Assembly (NCBI GenBank): GCA_026993275.1
Contig: JALWUB010000463.1
Span: 1-11,194, forward strand
DNA from: Robiginitomaculum sp.
GTDB lineage: Bacteria > Pseudomonadota > Alphaproteobacteria > Caulobacterales > Maricaulaceae
Direction of reading: 5' to 3'
Length of the DNA stretch: 11,194 nucleotides
Shown one piece after another: positions 1 to 7,046 of the stretch (positions are counted from its first letter, which is position 1; the number at the start of each line of letters is the position of its first letter). A program made the position numbers and the translations under genes. The notes beneath the pieces were generated by a model. The model was not told the DNA's origin and ran no database searches. It saw nothing but the letters and a program-made list of their open reading frames with translations.

Positions 1-825
1 TGGCGGGATTTCTTCTTTGATCCGGCCAAGCCCCTGAGCGCAAAATATCTGATCGATTATCTGGACTGGATGAAATACGCCTATCCGATCTTTTTGCTGC
101 AATTGCCGTTTGTGACCTGGGTCCTGTTCACGGCCTTCAAGCCCGAGCACAAGACCCTGCGCCGCGCCGTGGCCAAACTGCGCAAGCAAATCGAACAGCA
201 GGGGCCGGTCAAGGGCGGCGACTGGGCCGCCATCGTCATCTTCCTGCTGACCCTGGCGGGCTGGATCACGCTGTCGGGCACGCTTGGGCTTGGCATTGTT
301 GCCATATTGGGCAGCGCTTTGTTTCTGATTGTCGGGCTGGTGCGCTGGAATGACATGAATTCCGGCGTCAACTGGGGCGTGGTGCTGATTTATGCAGCGA
401 CGATTTCCCTCGGGGTGGAAATGAAGGATTCCGGCGCGGCGGAATGGCTGGCGCAAAGTTTCCTGCACGCCTTGCAGCCTCTGCACATGGATCATGGCCT
501 GCCCCTGTGGGCCGCCTATACGGCGTTGACCACCATGGTCGCCAACACCATGTCGGCGGGCGCGGCGGTGGCGGTGCTGGGGCCGATTACCCTGCACACG
601 GCGCAGATTGCCGGGGAAAGCCCGATCGAACTGGGCTTCATCACTGCCATTTCCACCTCGTTTGCCTATTTTACCGCGGCGGCGCAGCCGGCCTTCGCCA
701 TTGTCTATGCCTCGGGATATTTGCGCACCGGGGATTTTCTCAAGGTCGGCTGGCGCATGGGCATTGTCTCCGCGCTCATTTTGCTGCTGGCGGCGCGGTT
801 TTACTGGCCTTTGCTGGGGGTGTAA
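1..825 (+). CDS. SLC13/DASS-family transporter, C-terminal part (copy A, cut by window start)
   Basis: The reading frame is open from base 1 and ends at TAA 823-825, giving 274 residues. It is the C-terminal half of a multi-pass inner-membrane transporter of the SLC13 / divalent-anion:sodium symporter (DASS) type. It aligns without gaps with residues 223-496 of the long frame of the next gene (189 of 251 residues identical from the shared MKYAYP onward, by hand). Visible features are several hydrophobic helices, the segment MNSGVNWGVVLIYAATISLG, and the re-entrant-loop region ANTMSAGAAVAVLGP, which corresponds to the second SNT-type substrate/sodium motif of the family. In this copy that motif reads ANT. 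Transported substrate cannot be told; family members carry dicarboxylates, citrate or sulfate with sodium. Only 42 bp separate it from copy B, so the two are probably co-transcribed. The N-terminal half lies outside the window. Confidence 0.88.
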   Translation, partial: WRDFFFDPAKPLSAKYLIDYLDWMKYAYPIFLLQLPFVTWVLFTAFKPEHKTLRRAVAKLRKQIEQQGPVKGGDWAAIVIFLLTLAGWITLSGTLGLGIVAILGSALFLIVGLVRWNDMNSGVNWGVVLIYAATISLGVEMKDSGAAEWLAQSFLHALQPLHMDHGLPLWAAYTALTTMVANTMSAGAAVAVLGPITLHTAQIAGESPIELGFITAISTSFAYFTAAAQPAFAIVYASGYLRTGDFLKVGWRMGIVSALILLLAARFYWPLLGV

Positions 826-855
826 GCGCAAAGGGGTTTTGATAAGATGGCGAAA

Positions 856-862
856 GGGGAGG
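856..862 (+). promoter_or_regulatory. Ribosome binding site that selects ATG 868
   Basis: GGGGAGG lies five bases before ATG 868 and is much closer to consensus than the AAGGGG ten bases before ATG 847. It lies downstream of ATG 847, so it favours the shorter 489-residue product. Confidence 0.55.
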
Positions 863-867
863 CGGGT

Positions 868-2337
868 ATGCAAGCTGCCAAGACGTTCGGGCAATTCTGG
901 TCGCTGCGCTCGCTCGTCCTGTTCATGCATGACCGCCGCTGGCTGATCGCCACCCTCATCTTCGCCGCCGTGCTTTATTTTGTGCCGCCGCCCGAAGGCC
1001 TCAGCCGCGAAGGCCAATTGGTGCTGATCATTTCGCTCTCGGCGGTCATCCTGTTCGTGACCGAGCCGGTGCCGCTGCCGACCGTGGCGCTGATGATCAT
1101 TGTGGCGCAGGTGCTGGTTCTCGGCCTGGATTCGGGCAGGGTCGCGCGCTCGCTGATGAGCGATTCGGTCCTCTTCATCATGGGCTCGCTGATGCTGGCT
1201 GTGGCCATCGTCAAGCAGAAACTGGACAAGCGCATTGCCTATCTGATCGTGCAGATGACCGGCACCGGCGTGTTCCAGATCTGTTTTGGCGTCTCGCTGG
1301 TCTGCGGCGTGCTGGCCTCGATCATCGGCGAGCACACCGTGGCGGCGATGATGCTGCCGGTGGCGCTGACGCTGATCTCGCTGACCTCGGATGATCCCAA
1401 GGAGATCAAGGGGCTGGCCGCGGTGTTGCTGTTCTCGATTTCCTATGGCTGTGCCATTGGCGGCATCGGCACGCCGTCGGGCGGAGCCCGCAACGCCATC
1501 ATGATCGGCTATTGGAAAGACTTCTTCTTTGACCCCGCCAATCCCGAAACCCGCAAATTCCTGGTCGATTATGTCGGCTGGATGAAATACGCCTATCCGG
1601 TCTTTCTGTTGCAATTGCCCTTTGTGACCGGGATTCTGTTTTCGGTGTTCCGCCCCGAGCGCAAGAATTTGAAACGGGCGGTGGCCAGATTGCGCAAGCA
1701 GATCGAGGAGCGCGGCCCGATGCGGGGGCGCGACTGGAGCGCTGTTGTCATTTTTCTGGCCACGCTGATTGGCTGGATTGCCCTGTCGGAACAGATCGGC
1801 CTGGGCACGGTGGCGCTGATGGGCGCAATTTTGTTTCTCTCGGTCGGCCTGGTGCGCTGGCAGGACATGAATAGCGGCGTCAACTGGGGTGTGGTGCTGC
1901 TCTATGCGGCGACCATATCACTGGGTGTGGAAATGAAGGCGTCCGGGGCCGCGGAGTGGGTCGCCACCAGCTTTCTGGACATGCTGGGCCCGGTGCATAT
2001 GGACCATGGCCTGCCCCTGCTGGCGGCCTATACCGGCCTGACGACGGCGGTGACCAACACCATGTCCGCCGGTGCGGCGGTGGCCGTGCTGGGCCCGATT
2101 GCCTTGCGCACTGCCGAACTGGCCCATGAATCGCCGCTGACCTTGGGCTTTATCACCGCCATTTCCTCGTCTTTCGCCTATTTCACCGCCGCGGCGCACC
2201 CGGCGTTCACCATTGTCTATGCCTCGGGCTATTTGCGCGCCGCCGATTTTTTCAAGGTGGGCTGGCGCATGGCGGTGATGTCGGCGCTGATCTTGCTGCT
2301 GGCGGCATGGCTGTATTGGCCCATGCTGGGCACGTGA
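868..2337 (+). CDS. SLC13/DASS-family sodium-coupled anion transporter (copy B, complete)
   Basis: A 489-residue inner-membrane protein if started at ATG 868, which has a strong ribosome site GGGGAGG (856-862) five bases upstream. An in-frame ATG at 847 would add seven residues but has only a weaker AAGGGG ten bases ahead. About ten or more hydrophobic helices are visible in two halves, as expected for the inverted-repeat DASS fold. The first hairpin motif is GEHTVAAMMLP (about residues 154-164), where the family normally shows S-N-T. It is followed by GIGTPSGGARNAIMIG (about 200-215), the GTPP-like signature. The second half has TNTMSAGAAVAVLGP near 396. It is a tandem paralogue of the preceding gene. 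Likely role is secondary import or export of an organic or inorganic dianion, but the altered first motif makes both substrate and coupling ion uncertain. The universal stress gene follows in the same direction. Confidence 0.9.
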   Translation: MQAAKTFGQFWSLRSLVLFMHDRRWLIATLIFAAVLYFVPPPEGLSREGQLVLIISLSAVILFVTEPVPLPTVALMIIVAQVLVLGLDSGRVARSLMSDSVLFIMGSLMLAVAIVKQKLDKRIAYLIVQMTGTGVFQICFGVSLVCGVLASIIGEHTVAAMMLPVALTLISLTSDDPKEIKGLAAVLLFSISYGCAIGGIGTPSGGARNAIMIGYWKDFFFDPANPETRKFLVDYVGWMKYAYPVFLLQLPFVTGILFSVFRPERKNLKRAVARLRKQIEERGPMRGRDWSAVVIFLATLIGWIALSEQIGLGTVALMGAILFLSVGLVRWQDMNSGVNWGVVLLYAATISLGVEMKASGAAEWVATSFLDMLGPVHMDHGLPLLAAYTGLTTAVTNTMSAGAAVAVLGPIALRTAELAHESPLTLGFITAISSSFAYFTAAAHPAFTIVYASGYLRAADFFKVGWRMAVMSALILLLAAWLYWPMLGT

Positions 2338-2432
2338 CACAATGACAGCTTGCTTCACAGGGATTGAACACGCATCATGAACACCGATATTGAGCAGACC
2401 GGCATGTTTGGACGAAAGGAAAGGGGCGCCTG

Positions 2433-3404
2433 ATGTCTGAATTTGAATTTGACAGTGATTTGCAAAGCGATGCCCCGGCGCGCTTTCAAATCCTGGTTTG
2501 CATTGATGGCTCGGATGAATCCTATTCCGGCCTGCGCTATGCGGTGCGTGTCGGCTCCGGCAATACGGCGGACCTGACCCTGCTTTATGTGCGCCCGGTG
2601 GACCAGGGCCTGCGCTCTGGCGGCCTGCAAATGCGCGTGGCGCGCGAGAACATGCTCAAGTGGGGGGTGGAGCTGCCTGGCACCAAGGCGTTGCGCCGCG
2701 GCCGCGACATGCTGGTCGAAATGGGCTTCATGGCCGATGACTGGAAAGAGCAGATCGTCCATACCGACACGGTGGGTGATCCGCTGGGCGACAACACCAC
2801 CATTTACATCAATGACGACGGCGCCCGGATTTCGCTCAAGCTGATGGTTTCGCCCTCGGTGGAGCGCGGCATTCTGGATGAGTGCGACATTGGCGATTAC
2901 GACCTGGTGATCATTTCCATGGCCGAAAGCGCCGAGGCAAAGAAGCATGCCGGTTATATCTCGCCGGCAACCACCTTTACCGTGGCCACGCAGCACCGCG
3001 GCACGGTGCTGGTGGCGCGCGAGCTGGAGGAAGACCACGGCCATTTCATGTGTGTTGATTTTACCGAAAAATCGACCCAGGCCGCGGTCAAGGACGCCCG
3101 CCTGGCGGCGCGCTGCCATTGCCCGGTCTATCTCTACACCGTGGCCAGGGACGAAAGCGAATGCGAAACCGCCAGGGCGGTGATTGCCCGCGCCCGGGCG
3201 GCGATCGAGGCCGAGGGCCTGGCCGTTGCCGGCGAGGACATTGATATTGGCGACCCGGTGGAGTGCATCGTCGGCAAGGGGCGGCGTTATTCACTCATCG
3301 TCATGGCCGATTCCTCGGTCAAGGGCCTGCGCCGCTTCTTTCAGACCTCGGTCGCCTATGAGGTGCTGACCAAGGCCGCCAATTCGGTGATGATCGTGCG
3401 CTGA
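2433..3404 (+). CDS. Tandem-domain universal stress protein (UspA family)
   Basis: A 323-residue cytoplasmic protein with ATG 2433 preceded by a purine-rich AAGGAAAGGGG (2416-2426). Residues 17-55 (RFQILVCIDGSDESYSGLRY then LTLLYVRPV) are the first beta strand, Asp-Gly-Ser loop and second strand of a Usp fold. Residues 155-196 complete that domain (DYDLVIISMAES then RGTVLVARE). A second Usp-like domain spans about 203-323, ending in YSLIVMADSSVKGLRRFFQT and AANSVMIVR. The classical ATP loop G-x2-G-x9-G-S/T is not intact in either domain, so nucleotide binding is uncertain. Residues 60-150 form a longer than usual insertion. Usp domains are found beside or fused to ion and solute transporters, where they are thought to sense energy state. 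The 95-bp distance from the transporter suggests a shared operon and possibly regulation of it. Family confident, role inferred. Confidence 0.85.
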   Translation: MSEFEFDSDLQSDAPARFQILVCIDGSDESYSGLRYAVRVGSGNTADLTLLYVRPVDQGLRSGGLQMRVARENMLKWGVELPGTKALRRGRDMLVEMGFMADDWKEQIVHTDTVGDPLGDNTTIYINDDGARISLKLMVSPSVERGILDECDIGDYDLVIISMAESAEAKKHAGYISPATTFTVATQHRGTVLVARELEEDHGHFMCVDFTEKSTQAAVKDARLAARCHCPVYLYTVARDESECETARAVIARARAAIEAEGLAVAGEDIDIGDPVECIVGKGRRYSLIVMADSSVKGLRRFFQTSVAYEVLTKAANSVMIVR

Positions 3405-3450
3405 TCCGCTCTTTTGCTATTCAGGCATTCACTTCACTTGAAGAGGCGCG

Positions 3451-3468
3451 TGCCAAACCCTCTTGGCA
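3451..3468. other. Short perfect hairpin downstream of the Usp gene
   Basis: TGCCAA-ACCCTC-TTGGCA is a perfect 6-bp stem with a 6-base loop, 46 bases after the Usp stop codon. There is no T-run after it on the plus strand, so it is at best a weak, non-canonical terminator or a processing/stability hairpin. Confidence 0.3.
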
Positions 3469-3472
3469 CCAT

Positions 3473-3671
3473 CCCTTGCACCACATTCCGTATGCAACTC
3501 TATGCCCTGGGGGACTGTGGCAGGTCTTGCGCCCTGCAGAAAAGCGGCCGCCCCGTCTGAACCGCGGCAATCCTGGGTCCCTCGGATTGTTTGCGATTGC
3601 GCGTCAGACATGGCGGCCGTGAAGACATGATAACACATTTGCGCGCCAGGAGCACGAAGATTATGCAAGGG
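3473..3671. ncRNA. Candidate structured RNA or rpmF leader, strand unknown
   Basis: This 199-bp segment in the 378-bp gap between the Usp gene and rpmF shows nested perfect complementarity. The outer arms are CCCTTGCA 3473-3480 and TGCAAGGG 3664-3671. Inside lies a long imperfect hairpin: CGGCCGCC 3545-3552 with GGCGGCCG 3612-3619, then GTCTGA 3555-3560 with TCAGAC 3604-3609, then possibly CGCG 3563-3566 with CGCG 3600-3603, capped by CAATCC 3568-3573 with GGATTG 3584-3589. A side hairpin GCAGG/CCTGC lies at 3520-3537. No convincing coding frame overlaps. The overall shape, a long rod closed by an outer stem with bulges, is of 6S-RNA size, but I do not recognise its conserved sequence or its usual gene neighbours. 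I see no strong promoter. It could also be a 5' leader of rpmF or chance pairing in GC-rich DNA. Confidence 0.3.
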
Positions 3672-3732
3672 CTGCAAATCATGCCTGCAAACGCTTGTGA
3701 ATTGGCCGGGCATGCGCTATGTCGGCGCGCTT

Positions 3733-3750
3733 GGCGGGTCAGCACCCGCC
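3733..3750 (+). promoter_or_regulatory. Stem-loop in the rpmF upstream region
   Basis: GGCGGGT (3733-3739) pairs perfectly with ACCCGCC (3744-3750) around the tetraloop CAGC, 32 bases before the rpmF start. It is followed by TCCCGTGTTTT, which is weakly terminator-like. It could be a 5'-leader element of rpmF or the end of an upstream transcript. A poor sigma70-like pair (TTGTGA, 17 bases, TATGTC) lies just upstream at about 3695-3734 and overlaps the start of the stem, so I do not call it as a promoter. Confidence 0.35.
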
Positions 3751-3782
3751 TCCCGTGTTTTCATATCACAAGGATGAGGCTG

Positions 3783-3962
3783 ATGGCCGTCCCCAAAAGT
3801 AAAATCACCAAGTCGCGCCGTGGCATGCGCCGCAGCCACGACAAGCTGAGCGCCGCCAGCTATATCGAAGATGCCGATTCTGGCGAACTGCGCCGTCCGC
3901 ACCATATCGACCTGAAAACCGGCATGTATCGCGGCCGCCAGATTCTGGAGCCCAAGGAATAG
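3783..3962 (+). CDS. rpmF: 50S ribosomal protein L32
   Basis: The 59-residue product starts [20 protein letters not shown] and contains [20 protein letters not shown], the hallmark of bacterial L32, a small basic protein of the large ribosomal subunit. The usual alphaproteobacterial length is matched. There are no cysteines, so this is the zinc-independent (C-minus) form. ATG 3783 is chosen because MAVPK is the invariant L32 start and AAGGA plus GAGG (3770-3779) lie just upstream. An in-frame frame open from 3591 is only the untranslated leader. The gene stands alone here, without the yceD, plsX or fabH neighbours common elsewhere. The TPR gene begins 123 bp downstream. Confidence 0.97.
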   Translation: MAVPKSKITKSRRGMRRSHDKLSAASYIEDADSGELRRPHHIDLKTGMYRGRQILEPKE

Positions 3963-4085
3963 CCCTGCGGCAATCCTGCACAGGACCTGCGCTTGCATCC
4001 GTGATATGGCCTCCTTTCAGGCCCCGGACCCGTCACATGGCGGGGCTGCAAGGGGGCCGCAAGATACGGGGCGGAACGGCACGCC

Positions 4086-5459
4086 ATGCAAGAGGACTAT
4101 CTGGGCAATCCACTCAGCCCCTGCACGGAGCAGACATTAAGCGGCATCAATGATTTTGTGTCCGGCTTTCTGGGCTATGAAAGCCAGATCGCCAATATCC
4201 TGACAGCCGCAGACGAGGCCCCGGACCATTGCCTGGCCAACACCTATGCGGCGATGATCTGGATGTTCCTGGAATCGCCGCAAGGGCCTGCAAAGGCTGA
4301 GCCCTATCTGCGCCGCGCCAAGGATGCCGCTGCCAGGACCGGGCGCCGCGAGCGCATGGCCTGCCAGATGGTTGCCACCTGGCACCGGGGCGATGTCCCT
4401 GCGGCGCTGGCCATTGGCGACCAGATTGCCGCGGCGTTTCCGCGCGACCTGGCCATGGTCAAGCTGCATCAATACCTTGATTTCAACCGTGGCGACGCCC
4501 CCTCAATGCTGCGCATCGCCCGGGCGGTGATGCCCCACAGCGAAGACATCGCGCACATGCACGGCATGGCAGCCTTCGCCTTCGAGCAATGCCATTTGCT
4601 TGACGAGGCGCAACGGGCCGCGGAAACCGCGATCCGCATGAAACGCAAGGAGCCCTGGGCCCAGCACGCCCTCGCCCATGTCATGCTGACCCGGGGCCAG
4701 ATCGGCGCCGGGGCGCGTTTTCTGGAAGACATGCGCGATACCTGGGACAATCTCAATTCGTTCATGTATACCCACAACACTTGGCACCTGGCGGTCTTCT
4801 ATATCAGCCAGGGCCGCCATGACGCGGCGCTGGCGCTCTATGACGGCCATTGCTGGGCGCGCGAAAAGGACTATTCCCAGGATCAGGCCGGCGCTGTCTC
4901 CCTGCTGTTGCGGCTGGAACTGGCCGGGGCCGATGTGGGCAGCCGCTGGCATGAGCTTGGCGCATATTTGCGTGCCCGCGCGCACGACACCACCTTGCCG
5001 TTCCTGAGCATGCACTATCTCTATGGCCTGGCCCGGGCCGGGCGCGAGGAAGCAGACACACTGATGCAGGCGGTGCGCAGGCGCGCACAAACGGCGGCCA
5101 ATGGCGAGCGCGCAGCCTGGCGCCATGTTGCCGTGCCTGCCTGTGAGGGCCTGCTGGCGCATGCCCGCGGCGATTATGCCCAGGCCATCACACGTCTTGG
5201 CCCGGCTCTGCCGCGCATGATGGAAATTGGCGGCAGCCACGCCCAGCGCGACCTGTTCGAACAGGTCCTGCTCGACAGCCTGATCAAGGATGAACGGCTG
5301 GTGCCCGCTCAGCAAATGCTGGAAATGCGCCGCCGCAGCGACCCGGACAGCGTGCCGCTGAACCGGGCACTGGCGGAGGTTTACCGCAAACTTGGTCTTG
5401 ACGCCGAAGCCGCCAGGGCGGCCCGGCGGGCGGAGTCAGCGCTGTCAGGAGCCCAGTGA
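4086..5459 (+). CDS. TTC38-like tetratricopeptide repeat protein
   Basis: A 457-residue, alpha-helical, apparently soluble protein without signal peptide or membrane segment. Degenerate TPR helices run through most of it. Segments typical of the TTC38 (StaR-like TPR) family are visible: WAQHALAHVMLTRGQIGAG (about 191-209), THNTWHLAVFYISQGRHDAA (229-248) followed by LALYDGH, and GGSHAQRDLFEQVLLDSLI (about 382-400). The molecular function of the family is not established; TPR arrays bind other proteins. ATG 4086 is the first usable start; only a weak GGGGCGGA is seen upstream. The stop codon lies inside the convergent cytochrome c gene (15-bp overlap of ends). Its neighbours do not suggest a pathway. 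Family assignment good, function unknown. Confidence 0.78.
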   Translation: MQEDYLGNPLSPCTEQTLSGINDFVSGFLGYESQIANILTAADEAPDHCLANTYAAMIWMFLESPQGPAKAEPYLRRAKDAAARTGRRERMACQMVATWHRGDVPAALAIGDQIAAAFPRDLAMVKLHQYLDFNRGDAPSMLRIARAVMPHSEDIAHMHGMAAFAFEQCHLLDEAQRAAETAIRMKRKEPWAQHALAHVMLTRGQIGAGARFLEDMRDTWDNLNSFMYTHNTWHLAVFYISQGRHDAALALYDGHCWAREKDYSQDQAGAVSLLLRLELAGADVGSRWHELGAYLRARAHDTTLPFLSMHYLYGLARAGREEADTLMQAVRRRAQTAANGERAAWRHVAVPACEGLLAHARGDYAQAITRLGPALPRMMEIGGSHAQRDLFEQVLLDSLIKDERLVPAQQMLEMRRRSDPDSVPLNRALAEVYRKLGLDAEAARAARRAESALSGAQ

Positions 5460-5843
5460 CTTCAGATAGGCAATGACGTCGCGGCGGTCCTTTTCGTTCT
5501 TCAGGCCGGGAAAGAACATCTTGATCTTGGGAATCATCGTCTGCGGCCCTGCCAGATACGTGTCCAGCGTGGCTTCATCCCAGACCTTGCCGCTTTTGCC
5601 AAAGGCCACCATTGCCGGGCTGTATTTGTAACCGGCCAGCGAACCCGGCGTGCGCCCGACAACGCCAAACAGGCTGGGGCCGACCTTCATCTGGCCCTTC
5701 ACCACACTGTGGCAGACCCGGCATTTGTTGAACACCAGCTTGCCGGCAGCCGGATCGCCCGCCGCATCATCGGCCAGCGCCGCGGTGCCACCGAGGGTCA
5801 GGGCCGCAACGCCGCCCGCAATCATCAAGGAAAATTTGCGCAT
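5445..5843 (-). CDS. Periplasmic class I cytochrome c (cytochrome c2 / c550-like)
   Basis: A 132-residue protein. Residues 1-24 are a Sec signal peptide (MRKFSLMIAGGVAALTLGGT, then an ALA cleavage site before DD). The mature part has the heme motif CRVCH at 41-45 and the segments VGPSLFGVVGR and GYKYSPAM. Met109 in IPKIKMFFPGLKN is the likely second axial heme ligand. The C-terminal helix DRRDVIAYLKSLGS matches mitochondrial and bacterial cytochrome c2. It should shuttle single electrons in the periplasm between membrane complexes such as bc1 and an oxidase. ATG at 5841-5843 is preceded on the minus strand by GAAGGA about seven bases upstream; a longer in-frame extension lacks a plausible start and would bury the signal peptide. 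It lies 185 bp downstream of the other cytochrome gene on the same strand and is convergent with the TPR gene. Confidence 0.94.
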   Translation of the reverse strand: MRKFSLMIAGGVAALTLGGTAALADDAAGDPAAGKLVFNKCRVCHSVVKGQMKVGPSLFGVVGRTPGSLAGYKYSPAMVAFGKSGKVWDEATLDTYLAGPQTMIPKIKMFFPGLKNEKDRRDVIAYLKSLGS

Positions 5844-5974
5844 GAGTCTATCCTTCACTCGTTTGAATCGATCGTGCCCGGCCCCGATTATGCCCCTCAG
5901 GGTTTGAACAGCGGATGAATAGGACTCGGCGCGGGGCCATGCAAGCGCACCACGCAGCCTGCGCAAAAGCGCCG

Positions 5975-6011
5975 TCCGGCAGCATGCCAGCGCACTGGCC
6001 CGCTTGCCGGA
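5975..6011 (-). terminator. Possible terminator hairpin after the repeat-rich cytochrome gene
   Basis: TCCGGCA 5975-5981 pairs with TGCCGGA 6005-6011, and inside it GCCAG 5986-5990 pairs with CTGGC 5995-5999 around a CGCA tetraloop. Read on the minus strand it starts 17 bases after the cytochrome stop codon and is followed by ACGGCGCTTTTGCGC, which has only a short T-run. It could instead be a stability or attenuation hairpin between the two cytochrome genes. Confidence 0.4.
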
Positions 6012-6028
6012 GCCAGAACCCTCCCCGC

Positions 6029-6838
6029 CTAATCGTCCGATTTGGCGGCAAACTCTTTTTGCAGGTCGGTCACATAGGCCGTAAGCGCCGCCAGCTTTTC
6101 CGAATCCCACGGCAGCGGCTTGGCTTCCATCGGCTGTTCCATGCACAATTGCACCATGGTCTCGGCAGTGATCTTTTTCAGGCCGTAAATGTCCTTGCCC
6201 ATGGCGACATAGTGCGGATAGGGCTTTTTGAAGGTTTCCTTGTAGGCCGCCATATTGGTGTGGCAGCTGTTGCAGCTCAGGCCATTGGTGGACAGGGAGG
6301 TGTCATCATAGAGCTTCTTGCCCAGCGCCGACAGGGCCGCATGATTGCCCTTGAGCGGGCCCTTATAGTGCTTGGCAAACATGGGGCGCTTGATGTGGCG
6401 CGGATTGCCTTCGGCTTCAGCCTCGCCTTCGCCCTTGGCTTCGCCTTCGCCCTCTCCCTTGGCCTCGGCTTCGCCAGAGGCCTTTTGCGCTTCAGCTTCG
6501 CCCTCTCCCTTGGCCTCGCCTTCGCCCTTGGCTTCATGCATGGCTTCAGCTTCACCCTTGGCTTCGCCCTCGCCCTTGGCCTCATGTTTGGCTTCGGCTT
6601 CACCCTTGGCTTCGCCCTCGCCCTTGGCCTCATGTTTGGCTTCGGCTTCCCCTTCGCCCTTGGCTTCGTGCTTGGCCTCGGCCTCGCCCGCCGCCTGTTC
6701 ATAGGCCGCAGGCGTGGCGTTCGCGGCATTTATGGCGCTGCCAATGCCGATGCCAGCCACCAGAAACGGTGTCGAATAAAGCAGACCGCGGCTCAGTTTT
6801 CCGAGCAGCTTCTGGCGATTATCCTGATGATCCGGCAT
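6029..6838 (-). CDS. Monoheme cytochrome c with a long Ala/Glu/Lys/Gly repeat linker
   Basis: A 269-residue protein with ATG at 6836-6838 and AAAGGGG six bases ahead of it. Residues 18-42 are hydrophobic (LLYSTPFLVAGIGIGSA) and act as a signal peptide or N-terminal anchor. Residues about 50-143 are low complexity, built from units such as EAKGEGEAKGEAEAKH, rich in Glu, Lys, Ala and Gly, with no hydrophobic residues. Residues about 145-269 are the cytochrome domain: GKKLYDDTSLSTNGLSCNSC with heme motif CNSCH at 189-193, KKPYPHYVAMGK, and MVQLCMEQPMEAKPLPWD, where a Met probably ligates the heme. This domain resembles uncharacterised small periplasmic cytochromes, so its partner is unknown. The linker may let the heme head reach from the membrane, like other Ala/Pro/Glu-rich cytochrome tethers. 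It is divergent from the TTL-like ligase gene. Confidence 0.85.
   Translation of the reverse strand: MPDHQDNRQKLLGKLSRGLLYSTPFLVAGIGIGSAINAANATPAAYEQAAGEAEAKHEAKGEGEAEAKHEAKGEGEAKGEAEAKHEAKGEGEAKGEAEAMHEAKGEGEAKGEGEAEAQKASGEAEAKGEGEGEAKGEGEAEAEGNPRHIKRPMFAKHYKGPLKGNHAALSALGKKLYDDTSLSTNGLSCNSCHTNMAAYKETFKKPYPHYVAMGKDIYGLKKITAETMVQLCMEQPMEAKPLPWDSEKLAALTAYVTDLQKEFAAKSDD
6410..6690 (-). repeat. In-frame tandem repeats encoding the charged linker
   Basis: The DNA is a patchwork of short motifs built on CCTTGGCTTCGCC-like units in multiples of three. The cleanest part is a perfect 48-bp direct duplication, 6551-6598 and 6599-6646, encoding two identical 16-residue blocks of the KHEAKGEGEAKGEAEA type. 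A diverged further copy lies at about 6503-6550. It keeps the reading frame, so copy number could vary by slippage without breaking the gene. Confidence 0.85.
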
Positions 6839-7046
6839 GATAGACCCCTTTGATAGGCGGCGGTGCGCCGCGATATGTTCATCGACTGGCAGTGTGACAC
6901 ATCACCTGCCTGACCACGGCCAGTGTATGGAGGCGGCTGAGTCCGATCAAGCTTGCAGTCCTGACAGGATAGTCACATTTGCGTGATACGGGCGTGTAAA
7001 CCATGTGTCTGCGCCGCCATGCCTGCGCAATGGCTCTGCCGCGTGC

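Noticed and set aside
2355..3119. A 254-residue minus-strand frame opposite the Usp gene
   Set aside because: Antisense shadow; the plus strand carries clear Usp motifs.
3591..3782. A 64-residue N-terminal extension of ribosomal protein L32
   Set aside because: L32 always begins at MAVPK-like residues, and the ribosome site lies directly before ATG 3783.
3405..3782. Assignment of the folded region as 6S RNA, SRP RNA, tmRNA or RNase P RNA
   Set aside because: Size and rod shape fit 6S loosely, but I could not recognise the conserved bases of any of these RNAs or their usual gene neighbours.
5915..6853. A 312-residue plus-strand frame rich in Phe, Gly, Leu and Ala that looks like a membrane protein
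   Set aside because: It is the antisense of the cytochrome's Glu/Lys/Ala/Gly repeat, which reads as a hydrophobic repeat on the other strand. The minus strand has a heme motif and ribosome site.
6875..6913. A 12-codon plus-strand ORF in the cytochrome-ligase spacer, considered as a peptide substrate
   Set aside because: No ribosome site and too short to judge; no repeat or core-like feature.
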